Origin: Streptomyces sp. C10-9-1
Lineage (GTDB): Bacteria; Actinomycetota; Actinomycetes; Streptomycetales; Streptomycetaceae
Direction of reading: 5' to 3'
NCBI RefSeq assembly: GCF_024497955.1
Contig: NZ_JANHKP010000021.1
Span: forward strand, 59,403 to 123,402
Length of the DNA: 64,000 nt
Part shown: piece after piece, positions 40,536-48,806 of the stretch
Position numbering within the stretch: the first letter of the stretch is position 1
Layout: each line of letters starts with the position of its first letter
Position numbers and translations under genes: made by a program
Notes under the pieces: model-generated
Seen by the model: the letters and a program-made list of their open reading frames with translations, nothing else
What the model was told of the DNA's origin: nothing
The model's database searches: none

Positions 40536-42509
40536 ATGACGGAAACAGGGCAGTTCCCGGGGACCCCCTCATTGGCATTCGTCGGTGCCGGTCCCCGGAC
40601 GACGGGCATTCTGGAGCGCATCGCCGCCAACTTCGACTCCCTCTGGCCCGGGGGGCCCCTGCGGATCGATGTCGTGGACCCGTTCCCGCCCGGGGGCGGA
40701 CGCATCTGGCGGCCGGACCAGCCGGTGTGGATGCTGATGAACTCCCGGGCGCGGGACGTGACGATGTTCACCGACGAAAGCGTCGCGTGCGCAGGGCCGG
40801 TGACCCCCGGTCCGACGCTGTTCGCATGGGCGGCCCGGCACGGCGCGGCGGCCGCGGAGCAGGAGGCGGTCGCCGCGGTGGAGACGGCCACCGGGCAAAG
40901 GCCCGCCGCCCCTTCCCTCGCGGCCGAGGCCCGCTCGCTCGCACCGGACTCCTTCCCCAGCCGGCGGCTCGCCGGCGCGTATCTCGCATGGTGCTTCCGC
41001 CGGGCGCGGGAGGCGCTTCCCGCGGACGTCGAGGTCCACGACCACCGTGCCGCGGCGGTGCGCCTGTCGGACGAGCCCGACGGACGGCAGCGCATCAGCC
41101 TCTCCGACGGAGGGTCCCTCCTCGCCGACGTCGTGGTCCTCGCGCAGGGCAACCTGGACGGCAGCATGGACACCGCGCAGCGGGGCCACGCCGCGTTCGC
41201 GGCCCGGTACGGCGGGGCCCACCTGCCGCCGGGCTGTACCGCGGACGTCGACCTGACCGCGTTCCCGCCCGGCGCGGACGTGCTCGTCTCGGGCCTGGGA
41301 CTGGCGTTCGTCGACCTCATGTCGCTGATGAGCGAGGGCCGAGGGGGGAGGTTCACCCGGGACGGCGGGGGCACCATGCGCTACCAGCCGTCGGGCGCCG
41401 AGCCGGTCCTGTGGGTCGGCTCCCGCCGGGGCGTGCCGTACCTGCCCAAGACCGGGGTCCGGCTGCGCGGCGAGGATCCCGGTCCGGCCCGGTTCGCCAC
41501 CGTGGAGGCCTTCAAGGCGGCACTGTCCCGCGACGCGGACGAAGGCCCGGCCTCCGGCACCTCGGCACCCGGGACGGCCCCGGGCCTGTGGGCACTGACC
41601 GCCAAGGAGATCGGCTGGGGCTACTACCGGGAGCTGTTCACCGGGCACCCCGAGCGCACCGGGACGTCGTGGGCGGCGTTCGCACGGGTCTACGCGGAAC
41701 TCGACTGGGACAGCCCCGAGCTGCACTCCCTGATCCACGGCTCGGTCCGGGCGGCGGACCGGCTGGCCCTCGACACGCTCCGGGCGCCGCTGTCGGGCAG
41801 GAGCTTCCCGGCGGGGCGGGAGCTGGACGCATGGATGCGCCGCCATGTCGGGGCGACGGTCGACAGGGCGACGCTTCCCGCCCACAGTGCCTGGGCGGGG
41901 GCGGCACGCTCCCTGTTCGAGGCGGGCAACCAGCTCGCCGAAGTGCTGGTGTCGGACGGCGACGGACTCACTCCGGGCGCGGAGCGGGCCCTCGGCCGGA
42001 TATCCGAGTTCAACAGCTTCTTCTCGTCCGGACCGCCGCCGTTCCGCCTGGAGCAGCTCCTGGCGCTGTCCCGGGCCGGACTGGTCCGGTTCCTCGGGGC
42101 CGGCCTGCGGGTGCGCGCCGACGCTTCGGCGGGCACCTTCACGGCCACGTCCGACTCGCTTTCGACCGAGCGCCGCGGCACCTGCTTCGTCGAGGCGCGG
42201 CTGGCCGCGCCGGACGTGCTCCACGGCGGGGACCGGCTCCTTCGGACGATGATCGCCGAGGGCCGGGCGACGGCACGACGGTCACCGGGCGCGAGGAACG
42301 CCTCGCGGCTGGTGGCGGGGGAAGGCGACTACCGGGTGACCGAAGCGTCCGGGCGACCGCATCCGCGCCGCTACGCGCTCGGCGCGTTCGCCACGGGAGG
42401 CAGCCTCGGTTCCTTCTCGGTCCCGGGTACCAACTCGCCGTTCTTCCGGCAGAACGACGCCCTGGGGCGGCGCCTGATCAGGCAGCTCCACGCGGCGGCC
42501 CGCTCGTGA
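40536..42509 (+). CDS. FAD/NAD(P)-binding protein (COG4529-like)
   Basis: A 657-residue soluble flavoprotein-like protein. The N-terminal Rossmann motif is LAFVGAGPRTTGILERIAANF, followed by DVVDPFPPGGGRIWRPDQP and LMNSRARDVTMFTDES. A second NAD(P)-like strand appears at DVLVSGLGLAFVDLMSLMSEGRGG and a C-terminal GAFATGGSLGSFSVPGTNSPFFRQND. It belongs to the large FAD-NAD(P)-binding family of uncharacterised oxidoreductases sometimes found in biosynthetic clusters. It is divergent from the operon and shares the regulatory region, so it may be an additional tailoring oxidase. TTGACA at 40484-40489 may be its -35 box. Confidence 0.8.
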   Translation: MTETGQFPGTPSLAFVGAGPRTTGILERIAANFDSLWPGGPLRIDVVDPFPPGGGRIWRPDQPVWMLMNSRARDVTMFTDESVACAGPVTPGPTLFAWAARHGAAAAEQEAVAAVETATGQRPAAPSLAAEARSLAPDSFPSRRLAGAYLAWCFRRAREALPADVEVHDHRAAAVRLSDEPDGRQRISLSDGGSLLADVVVLAQGNLDGSMDTAQRGHAAFAARYGGAHLPPGCTADVDLTAFPPGADVLVSGLGLAFVDLMSLMSEGRGGRFTRDGGGTMRYQPSGAEPVLWVGSRRGVPYLPKTGVRLRGEDPGPARFATVEAFKAALSRDADEGPASGTSAPGTAPGLWALTAKEIGWGYYRELFTGHPERTGTSWAAFARVYAELDWDSPELHSLIHGSVRAADRLALDTLRAPLSGRSFPAGRELDAWMRRHVGATVDRATLPAHSAWAGAARSLFEAGNQLAEVLVSDGDGLTPGAERALGRISEFNSFFSSGPPPFRLEQLLALSRAGLVRFLGAGLRVRADASAGTFTATSDSLSTERRGTCFVEARLAAPDVLHGGDRLLRTMIAEGRATARRSPGARNASRLVAGEGDYRVTEASGRPHPRRYALGAFATGGSLGSFSVPGTNSPFFRQNDALGRRLIRQLHAAARS

Positions 42510-42511
42510 AG

Positions 42512-42552
42512 CGCCCGCCCCGGCCGCGTGGCGCCGACGGCCGGGGCGGGCG
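42512..42552. terminator. bidirectional hairpin terminator
   Basis: A perfect 15-bp stem (CGCCCGCCCCGGCCG and complement) with an 11-base loop starts 2 bases after the flavoprotein stop and faces the convergent small gene. Confidence 0.85.
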
Positions 42553-42570
42553 GTCCGCCCTCGCTCACCG

Positions 42571-42756
42571 CTATTTCCGGGCGACGCCCTTGTAGAGGCC
42601 GTACACGACCTCCAGCGCGCCCAGCGCCATCAGTACGACGCCGAGCTTGGTCAAGGTGACCACCGGCGTCTCGATGTCCCCGGTGAACTGCCAGAGGACC
42701 AGGCCGATGACGAAGGTTATGCCTCCACCGGCCAGTGCTTTGGAAGAAGAATTCAT
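42571..42756 (-). CDS. DUF5708-like small membrane protein
   Basis: A 61-residue protein with two predicted membrane helices (GGGITFVIGLVLWQF and LGVVLMALGALEVVYGLY) and a basic end (KGVARK). The pattern matches the DUF5708 small proteins widespread in Streptomyces; the role is unknown. AGGAGGG precedes the ATG. It lies between the flavoprotein and dehydratase genes. Confidence 0.75.
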   Translation of the reverse strand: MNSSSKALAGGGITFVIGLVLWQFTGDIETPVVTLTKLGVVLMALGALEVVYGLYKGVARK

Positions 42757-43006
42757 CTCACGCCCTCCTACCCCGTTTATCGGATCGATGTCTCTGTTTC
42801 TGCGGGCACCGCGGACACTCTGTCACGGGCCGTCAAAATTCGCCTACTTGACCTTCACCGCGGGCGGCGGCGAAAATCCGGAGGCCAAGGAATGCGATCG
42901 TTTTCCCCTCGCGGGGCGCGGAAGAACCCGACCTCTTTCCTTGCGCACCGCCCCGCTTCTTTCTGCGGCGCACGTCTTTCCCCGGGAATGTCACAGGAGG
43001 CCGTTC

Positions 43007-43531
43007 ATGGCGACACAGCAGGAGATTGCCGCATGGTTCCAGGAACGGGCAGGCGTCCACTGCGGGTACAGCGGCTGGTTCGAGATCACGCAGCGGGACG
43101 TGGATTCCTTCGCCGACCTCACACGGGACTGGCAGGGGATCCACGTGGACCCCGACCGCGCCGCCGCCGGTCCGTTCGGAGCCCCGGTCGCCCATGGATT
43201 CCTGGTCCTGTCGCTGATCACGTATCTGACCGACAGCCTGCTGGACCTCGACTGGTCCGAGTCGGGGCTGAACCACCGTCTGGACCGGGTGCGGTTCCGC
43301 GCCCCGGCCGTCGTCGGGGCCAGGGTGCGCGCGGGGGTGACCGTCCTCGGCGCCCGTATGCGGCCGCGCGACTACCTGGAACTGGTGCTGGCCGTCACGG
43401 TGGAGGCGGAGGACGGCGGCGCGGTGTGCACCGCGGAGCAGACCCGCCTCTACCGGACCAGGGCGGATGCCTCGCTGCCCCGCTTCCCGGTCCTCGGGCC
43501 CGCTTCCTCCCGCCCGGACGCCCGCGTCTGA
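43007..43531 (+). CDS. MaoC-like hot-dog dehydratase
   Basis: A 174-residue hot-dog protein of the MaoC/R-specific enoyl hydratase family. The catalytic Asp and His are in DLTRDWQGIHVDPDRAAAGPFGAPVAHGFLVLSLI. It hydrates enoyl or dehydrates 3-hydroxyacyl thioesters. It would supply the dehydration step missing between the FabG and FabI enzymes of the operon, although it is in a separate rightward unit. AGGAGG 6 bases before ATG 43007 sets the start. Confidence 0.9.
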   Translation: MATQQEIAAWFQERAGVHCGYSGWFEITQRDVDSFADLTRDWQGIHVDPDRAAAGPFGAPVAHGFLVLSLITYLTDSLLDLDWSESGLNHRLDRVRFRAPAVVGARVRAGVTVLGARMRPRDYLELVLAVTVEAEDGGAVCTAEQTRLYRTRADASLPRFPVLGPASSRPDARV

Positions 43532-43590
43532 CGGGCGCTCGGGCACCGGGGCCTGACAGCGTTGTCCCCCGCATCGGCGGTCCCCGTGGC

Positions 43591-44676
43591 TCATCCGCCG
43601 TGGTCCCGCTCCTCGTCGAGGGGCCGTCGCGCGCCGACCTGGTCGGCGAACTGCCGCCACAGCTCGGCGTTCTTCCGGGCCGTCTCGGCTACGGCGCCCA
43701 CCTGGTGCAGGGGCACCCTGTCGACGAAGTCCCGCCACTCCTGGGGGGAGATGAGCCGGGACTCGAACCACCGCAGGAAGTCCCGCCCCGTCGTGCTCAA
43801 CCGCAGCGAGGGATCCTTGCGCAAGCGCTCCAGAGTGTCGGCGCCGGGCTTCCGCGCCGAAGCGGCGGCGGGGATCCTGGGAGCACCGCGAGGGCTCCGG
43901 GGCGCGGCCCCGGTGCCTCCGGCCGGGGGTCGGCCGCCGGCGGCGGCCATCGCCTTGCGCTGCCGCGGCGGGACCGGGTCCTCCCCGCGCTGCATCCGCG
44001 CACGCACGTCCCAGGCAGTGGAGATGGAGATCCCGGCACGCTGCGCGATCACCCGCAGGGGCGTGTCGGGGCCGGTCCTGAGGAGCTCCTGGGCCCGTAA
44101 CCGGCCCGAGGCGCCGTCCAGCGGCCGCAGGCGGCCGTCCTTCCCGAGCCGGGCTTTCGACTGCGGATTCTCCCCGGTCGAACTTCTGCGCTCGGCGGCC
44201 ACGGTCTTGGCGGCGAGCCCGACGGCCTCCGCCACCGCCCGGTCCGACCACTGCGGGTGGGTGTCCATGATGCGACGCGCGGCCGCGGCGCGCTCGCCGA
44301 CGGACAGCGGGAGCCCGTGGGCGATGTTCGCCCGGACCGCCAGCACGAACGCGTCCTCCGCGTCGCCGTCGAAGAACCGGACCGCGATCTCCTCCTCACC
44401 GCGCAGCTCCGCGGCGTGGAGCCGGTGGGTACCGTCGATCACCCGCATCGTCTGCCGGTGCACGAGGATGGGCGGCAGCGCCGCGCCCGATGCGGCCAGG
44501 ACGCGCACGTGCTCCTCGGACTTCCGCGCGAGCCTCGGTGAGTCCGCCGGCCTCAGGGACCGGATCCGGACCTTCGCCGTGGCGCTCCGGTCGAGTTCGC
44601 TGATCACCCGTGGTCCGGCCCCCGCCGGACCGTCCTGCGCGGGCATGGTGGATCCGTCATGTGCCAGGCCTGCCAT
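43591..44676 (-). CDS. StrR/ParB-like pathway regulator with TTA codon
   Basis: A 361-residue transcriptional activator of the StrR type (as in the streptomycin and novobiocin clusters). The N-terminal ParB-like domain has ALPPILVHRQTMRVIDGTHRLHAAELRG and FVLAVRANIAHGLPLSVGERAAAARRI. An HTH region follows (WSDRAVAEAVGLAAKTVAAERR), then a second HTH-like segment (LRVIAQRAGISISTAWDVRARMQRGEDPVPP) and a C-terminal domain (DPSLRLSTTGRDFLRWFESRLI). Codon 193 is TTA (44098-44100), so translation should need the bldA tRNA. GGGGAG precedes ATG 44676. It is the likely cluster-situated activator of the accessory block. Confidence 0.88.
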   Translation of the reverse strand: MAGLAHDGSTMPAQDGPAGAGPRVISELDRSATAKVRIRSLRPADSPRLARKSEEHVRVLAASGAALPPILVHRQTMRVIDGTHRLHAAELRGEEEIAVRFFDGDAEDAFVLAVRANIAHGLPLSVGERAAAARRIMDTHPQWSDRAVAEAVGLAAKTVAAERRSSTGENPQSKARLGKDGRLRPLDGASGRLRAQELLRTGPDTPLRVIAQRAGISISTAWDVRARMQRGEDPVPPRQRKAMAAAGGRPPAGGTGAAPRSPRGAPRIPAAASARKPGADTLERLRKDPSLRLSTTGRDFLRWFESRLISPQEWRDFVDRVPLHQVGAVAETARKNAELWRQFADQVGARRPLDEERDHGG

Positions 44677-44849
44677 CGTCTTCTCCCCCGTCGTACTCGC
44701 ATGACCCTTCAGATCCTCGCATCAGTAGGTGTAGAGGACACCCTCCGAAAGTAGGAAAGCGGACCATGCCCTCCGACTCCGGGCCGGGCGGCGAGCGTCC
44801 GCGGGTCCTGCCTGGTCAGACGGCCCATGCCCCGGTGGGCGCTCCCCGC

Positions 44850-44880
44850 CTCCCCGGGCCGGGGAGCCTCGCCCGGGGAG
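44850..44880 (-). terminator. hemB terminator hairpin
   Basis: A perfect 10-bp stem (CTCCCCGGGC and complement) with an 11-base loop lies 77 bases after the hemB stop. Elsewhere in the 280 bases between hemB and the StrR-type gene I see only GC-rich non-coding sequence. Confidence 0.6.
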
Positions 44881-44956
44881 CCGGCGGGGCACCCTCTCCG
44901 GGCGTGGGGCACACCGGGCGCGGAGAGCGGGAGAGCGGGGAGCGGGCGCCGGCCGG

Positions 44957-45958
44957 TCAGCGGCCGGCGCTCAGGCGCCGGGCTGCCTCCGTCGCCCAGT
45001 AGGTGAGGATCATGCGCGCACCCGCGCGCCGGATACCGAGCAGGGTCTCGGCGATGGCCGCCTCACGGTCGATCCAGCCCTTCTCGGCGGCCGCCTCGAC
45101 CATCGCGTACTCGCCGCTGATCTGGTACGCCGCCACGGGCACGTCCACCGACGCGGCGACCTCGGCCAGGATGTCCAGGTAGGGGCCCGCGGGCTTCACC
45201 ATGACCATGTCGGCGCCCTCCTCCAGGTCGAGGGCGAGCTCCCGCAGGGACTCGCGGGCGTTGGCGGGGTCCTGCTGGTAGGTCTTGCGGTCGCCCCGCA
45301 GCGAGGAGCCCACGGCCTCCCGGAAGGGACCGTAGAAGGCGGAGGAGTACTTCGCGGTGTACGCGAGGACGGACACGTCCTCCTTGCCGATGGTGTCCAG
45401 CGCGTCGCGGACGACGCCGATCTGCCCGTCCATCATGCCGCTCGGGCCGACGACGTGGACGCCCGCGTCGGCCTGGACCTGGGCCATCTCCGCGTAGCGC
45501 TCCAGGGTGGCGTCGTTGTCGACACGCCCGTCGGCGGCCAGGACGCCGCAGTGGCCGTGGTCGGTGTACTCGTCCAGGCAGAGGTCCGACATGACCACCA
45601 GGTCGTCGCCCACCTCGGCGCGCACGTCGCGGATCGCCACCTGGAGGATGCCCTCCGGGTCGGTGCCCGCGGTGCCCAGGGCGTCCTTCTTCGCGTCCTC
45701 CGGCACACCGAAGAGCATGATCCCGGCAACGCCCGCCTCGCAGGCCTCGACCGCGGCCTTGCGCAGGGTGTCGCGGGTGTGCTGGACGACGCCCGGCATG
45801 GCCTGGATCGGCACCGGCTCGGCGATCCCCTCGCGGACGAAGGCGGGCAGGATCAGGTCGGAGGGGTGCAGCCGGGTCTCGGCGACCATGCGCCGCATGG
45901 CGGGGGTGGTCCGGAGCCGCCGGGGGCGGGCACCGGGGAAGGATCCGTACGCAGTCAT
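44957..45958 (-). CDS. hemB: delta-aminolevulinic acid dehydratase (porphobilinogen synthase)
   Basis: A 333-residue enzyme condensing two 5-aminolevulinates to porphobilinogen. The Schiff-base lysines are in YTAKYSSAFYGPF and MVMVKPAGPYLD. The metal segment reads DLCLDEYTDHGHCG, with Asp in place of the central zinc Cys, suggesting a Mg-type rather than Zn-type enzyme. It follows a methyltransferase gene and is separated from hemD by a strong terminator, so it probably has its own promoter. Confidence 0.95.
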   Translation of the reverse strand: MTAYGSFPGARPRRLRTTPAMRRMVAETRLHPSDLILPAFVREGIAEPVPIQAMPGVVQHTRDTLRKAAVEACEAGVAGIMLFGVPEDAKKDALGTAGTDPEGILQVAIRDVRAEVGDDLVVMSDLCLDEYTDHGHCGVLAADGRVDNDATLERYAEMAQVQADAGVHVVGPSGMMDGQIGVVRDALDTIGKEDVSVLAYTAKYSSAFYGPFREAVGSSLRGDRKTYQQDPANARESLRELALDLEEGADMVMVKPAGPYLDILAEVAASVDVPVAAYQISGEYAMVEAAAEKGWIDREAAIAETLLGIRRAGARMILTYWATEAARRLSAGR

Positions 45959-46046
45959 ACCGCCACGCTACGCCCGCCGGGGGACGGCGATTACCGACAC
46001 CCCGTCGGCGCGGAGGGGACCGCCGGGGCTGCCGCGGCCCGCGCGG

Positions 46047-46901
46047 CTACGGACGGACGGCGCGGACGATCCAGGCCGCCGACTCGTAGAGCACCCCGGC
46101 GCCGGTGGCATGGGCGGAGATGTCCGTGCGCAGGTCGCCCAGCGCCCGCGCCCGGGTCCTCTCGTCGAGGTCCTCGACCATCCAGGCCAGCAGCCCGCTG
46201 ACGAAGGCGTACGCCTGGTCGGCGGTCCGCCCGAAGGTCATCGGCAGCTCCACCCCGGTGAGCTCCGGCTCGGCGAAGCCCGCGGCCGTCAGCACCTCCC
46301 GCACGACCCGGGGGTCGGCGAGCGAGAACGGCCCCGGTGCCCCGGGCTCCGGTGCGGGCAGGTCCCGTCCCGCGGCGAGGGCGGTGGCGAAGGAACGGAA
46401 CCACTCGTTGCGGGACACGTCCTGCCAGACCATGAGCACCAGGCGCCCGCCGGGGCGCAGCGCCCCGGCGATGTTGCGGAAGGCGGCCACCGGGTCGGCG
46501 AAGAACATGCAGCCGGTGCGGCTCAGCGCCACGTCGAAGGCGCCCTCGGGGAAGGGGTGGGTCTGCGCGTCGGCCTGCTCGTGGCGGACGGTGTCCAGTC
46601 CCTCGCGCGCCGCCTCCTCGCGGGCGGCCTCCAGCATGGCGCGGGACAGGTCGACACCGAGGATCTCGCCGCCGGCGGTGAGCCGGGCGGCGGCCCGGGA
46701 GACCAGGCCGGTGCCGCAGCCGATGTCGAGCACCCGTTCGCCCCGGTGGAGGGCGGCGGCGTCCAGGAAGGGGCCCTGGTAGGCGTGGACGCCCCGGTCG
46801 AACTCCTCGGCGTGCGCCGCCCAGTAGGCGCCCTCGGGGCCGTCCCAGGAACGGGCCTGGTCGGCGTTGGACGGGTCGACGTGCAGGATCCTGCCGGTCA
46901 T
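46047..46901 (-). CDS. SAM-dependent methyltransferase
   Basis: A 284-residue class I methyltransferase. The SAM-binding motif is VLDIGCGTGLVSRAAARL, with GVDLSRAMLEAAREEA, HPFPEGAFDVALSRTGCMFFADP and LRPGGRLVLMVWQ. It resembles ubiquinone/menaquinone-type or small-molecule C/O-methyltransferases; the substrate is unknown. It interrupts the haem genes between hemD and hemB, but nothing ties it to tetrapyrroles. ATG 46901 is chosen over GTG 46910 because AGGTGG is better spaced. Confidence 0.88.
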   Translation of the reverse strand: MTGRILHVDPSNADQARSWDGPEGAYWAAHAEEFDRGVHAYQGPFLDAAALHRGERVLDIGCGTGLVSRAAARLTAGGEILGVDLSRAMLEAAREEAAREGLDTVRHEQADAQTHPFPEGAFDVALSRTGCMFFADPVAAFRNIAGALRPGGRLVLMVWQDVSRNEWFRSFATALAAGRDLPAPEPGAPGPFSLADPRVVREVLTAAGFAEPELTGVELPMTFGRTADQAYAFVSGLLAWMVEDLDERTRARALGDLRTDISAHATGAGVLYESAAWIVRAVRP

Positions 46902-47082
46902 CTCGGTCACCCACCTGCGGATGTGAGCGGCGGTTGCGGCGCACGGGCGCGCGCCCTCCCCTCCGGTGTACGCCGCGGACCGGCCGGGATCAAGCACCGG
47001 CGGCGGACGGCGGCGGTCCGGGCGGGGACGGGTCGGACGGCAACCGGTCCGGGTCTTCGCGGACGGGGCCCCCGGGACGCGG

Positions 47083-47126
47083 ACGGGGCCGGTGCCGGCG
47101 GGTCCCCCCGCCGGCACCGGCCCCGT
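47083..47126 (-). terminator. terminator of the rex-hemACD operon
   Basis: A perfect 20-bp stem with a 4-base loop (arms 47083-47102 and 47107-47126) lies just after hemD. It should end the operon before the methyltransferase and hemB. Confidence 0.9.
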
Positions 47127-47144
47127 GCGTCGCGCTTCCCGGGC

Positions 47145-48806
47145 TCAGGTGGTGGTGCGCCGTCTGCGCCCGCCCGGCCGCCGCTCGGACGGCCGCGTCA
47201 CGTGCTCGCCGGCCTCCAGCGCGGCCGCCCGGCGCGCCGCGCCGAACTCGGCCAGGGCCTCGGCCAGCCGGGTCACGGACGGCTCCGGCGAGAGCACGTC
47301 CACCCGCAGCCCGTGCTCCTCCGCCGTCTTGGCGGTCGCGGGGCCGATACAGGCGATCACGGTCACGTTGTGCGGCTTGCCCGCGATACCCACCAGGTTC
47401 CGCACGGTGGAGGACGAGGTGAAGAGCACCGCGTCGAAGCCGCCGCCCTTGATCGCCTCACGGGTCTCCGCGGGGGGAGGCGAGGCGCGCACGGTGCGGT
47501 AGGCGGTGACGTCGTCGACCTCCCAGCCGAGCTCGATCAGCCCGGCCACCAGCGTCTCGGTGGCGATGTCGGCCCGCGGCAGGAAGACGCGGTCGATCGG
47601 GTCGAAGACCGGGTCGTAGGGCGGCCAGTCCTCCAGGAGGCCAGCGGCCGACTGCTCGCCGCTCGGCACCAGGTCCGGCTTGACGCCGAAGTCGATCAGC
47701 GCGCGGGCCGTCTGCTCCCCCACGGCGGCGACCTTGATCCCGGCGAAGGCGCGGGCGTCGAGCCCGTACTCCTCGAACTTCTCGCGGACGGCCTTGACCG
47801 CGTTGACCGAGGTGAAGGCGATCCACTCGTAGCGGCCGGTGACCAGACCCTTGACCGCACGCTCCATCTGCTGCGGTGTGCGCGGCGGCTCGACGGCGAT
47901 GGTCGGCACCTCGTGCGGCACCGCGCCGTAGGAGCGGAGCTGGTCGGAGAGGGAGGCCGCCTGTTCCTTGGTGCGGGGCACCAGGACCTTCCAGCCGAAC
48001 AGCGGCTTGGACTCGAACCAGGCGAGCCGGTCGCGCTGCGCCGCGGCGCTGCGCTCGCCGACCACGGCTATGACCGGCTGGTGGCCCTCGGGCGAGGGGA
48101 GGACCTTCGCCTGCTTGAGGGTTCCCGCGATGGTGCCGAGCGTGGCGGTCCAGGTGCGCTGCCGGGTGGTGGTGCCGGCGATGGTCACGGTGAGCGGGGT
48201 GTCGGGCTTGCGCCCGGCGGACACCAGCTCGGCCGCGGCCGCGGCGACGGTCTCCAGGGTGGCGGAGACGACGGCGGTGGCGTCGCTGGCGCCGACCTCG
48301 GTCCAGCAGCGGTCGCTGGCGGTCACCGCGTCGATGAAGCGGACGTCCGCGCCCTCGGCGTCCCGGAGCGGGACACCGGCGTAGGCGGGCACGCCGACGG
48401 CGGCGGCGATGCCGGGGACGACCTCGAAGGGGATGCCCTCGGAGGCGCAGGCGAGCATCTCGCGGCCCGCGTCCGTGTCCAGGCCCGGGTCGCCCGTCAC
48501 CGCACGGACGACCCGCTTGCCGCCCCGCGCGGCCTCCATGACAAGATTGGCCGCATCCCGCAGTACGGGGATGGAGGCGGTTGCCGACGCGTCGTCAACA
48601 ACCGTCAGCTCGGGCGTGCTTACGCCTGCCCGTGCGTGGCCGCGGACGACGTCCAGCACGGCGGGCTCGGCGATCAGCACGTCCGCGTCGGCGAGGGCCT
48701 CCACGGCGCGCAGGGTCAGCAGGCCCGGGTCGCCGGGGCCGGCCCCCAGGAAGGTGACGTGCCCGTGTGCCGGAAGGGCCTGGTGGTTCGAGGTGGTGGG
48801 GCTCAA
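47145..48806 (-). CDS. hemD: fused uroporphyrinogen-III C-methyltransferase/uroporphyrinogen-III synthase
   Basis: A 553-residue fusion. Residues 1-245 form a SUMT/CobA-like tetrapyrrole methylase (VTFLGAGPGDPGLLTLRAVEALADADV, YAGVPLRD, TVTIAGTTTRQ, GHQPVIAVVGE). Residues 270-530 form uroporphyrinogen-III synthase (VLVPRTKEQAASLSDQLRSYGA, FTSVNAVKAV, AVGEQTARAL, FTSSSTVRNLVG). It converts hydroxymethylbilane to uroporphyrinogen III and may methylate it toward sirohaem or cobalamin. TTG 48806 lies 8 bases after GGGGAG and overlaps hemC by 4 bases. Confidence 0.93.
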   Translation of the reverse strand: MSPTTSNHQALPAHGHVTFLGAGPGDPGLLTLRAVEALADADVLIAEPAVLDVVRGHARAGVSTPELTVVDDASATASIPVLRDAANLVMEAARGGKRVVRAVTGDPGLDTDAGREMLACASEGIPFEVVPGIAAAVGVPAYAGVPLRDAEGADVRFIDAVTASDRCWTEVGASDATAVVSATLETVAAAAAELVSAGRKPDTPLTVTIAGTTTRQRTWTATLGTIAGTLKQAKVLPSPEGHQPVIAVVGERSAAAQRDRLAWFESKPLFGWKVLVPRTKEQAASLSDQLRSYGAVPHEVPTIAVEPPRTPQQMERAVKGLVTGRYEWIAFTSVNAVKAVREKFEEYGLDARAFAGIKVAAVGEQTARALIDFGVKPDLVPSGEQSAAGLLEDWPPYDPVFDPIDRVFLPRADIATETLVAGLIELGWEVDDVTAYRTVRASPPPAETREAIKGGGFDAVLFTSSSTVRNLVGIAGKPHNVTVIACIGPATAKTAEEHGLRVDVLSPEPSVTRLAEALAEFGAARRAAALEAGEHVTRPSERRPGGRRRRTTT

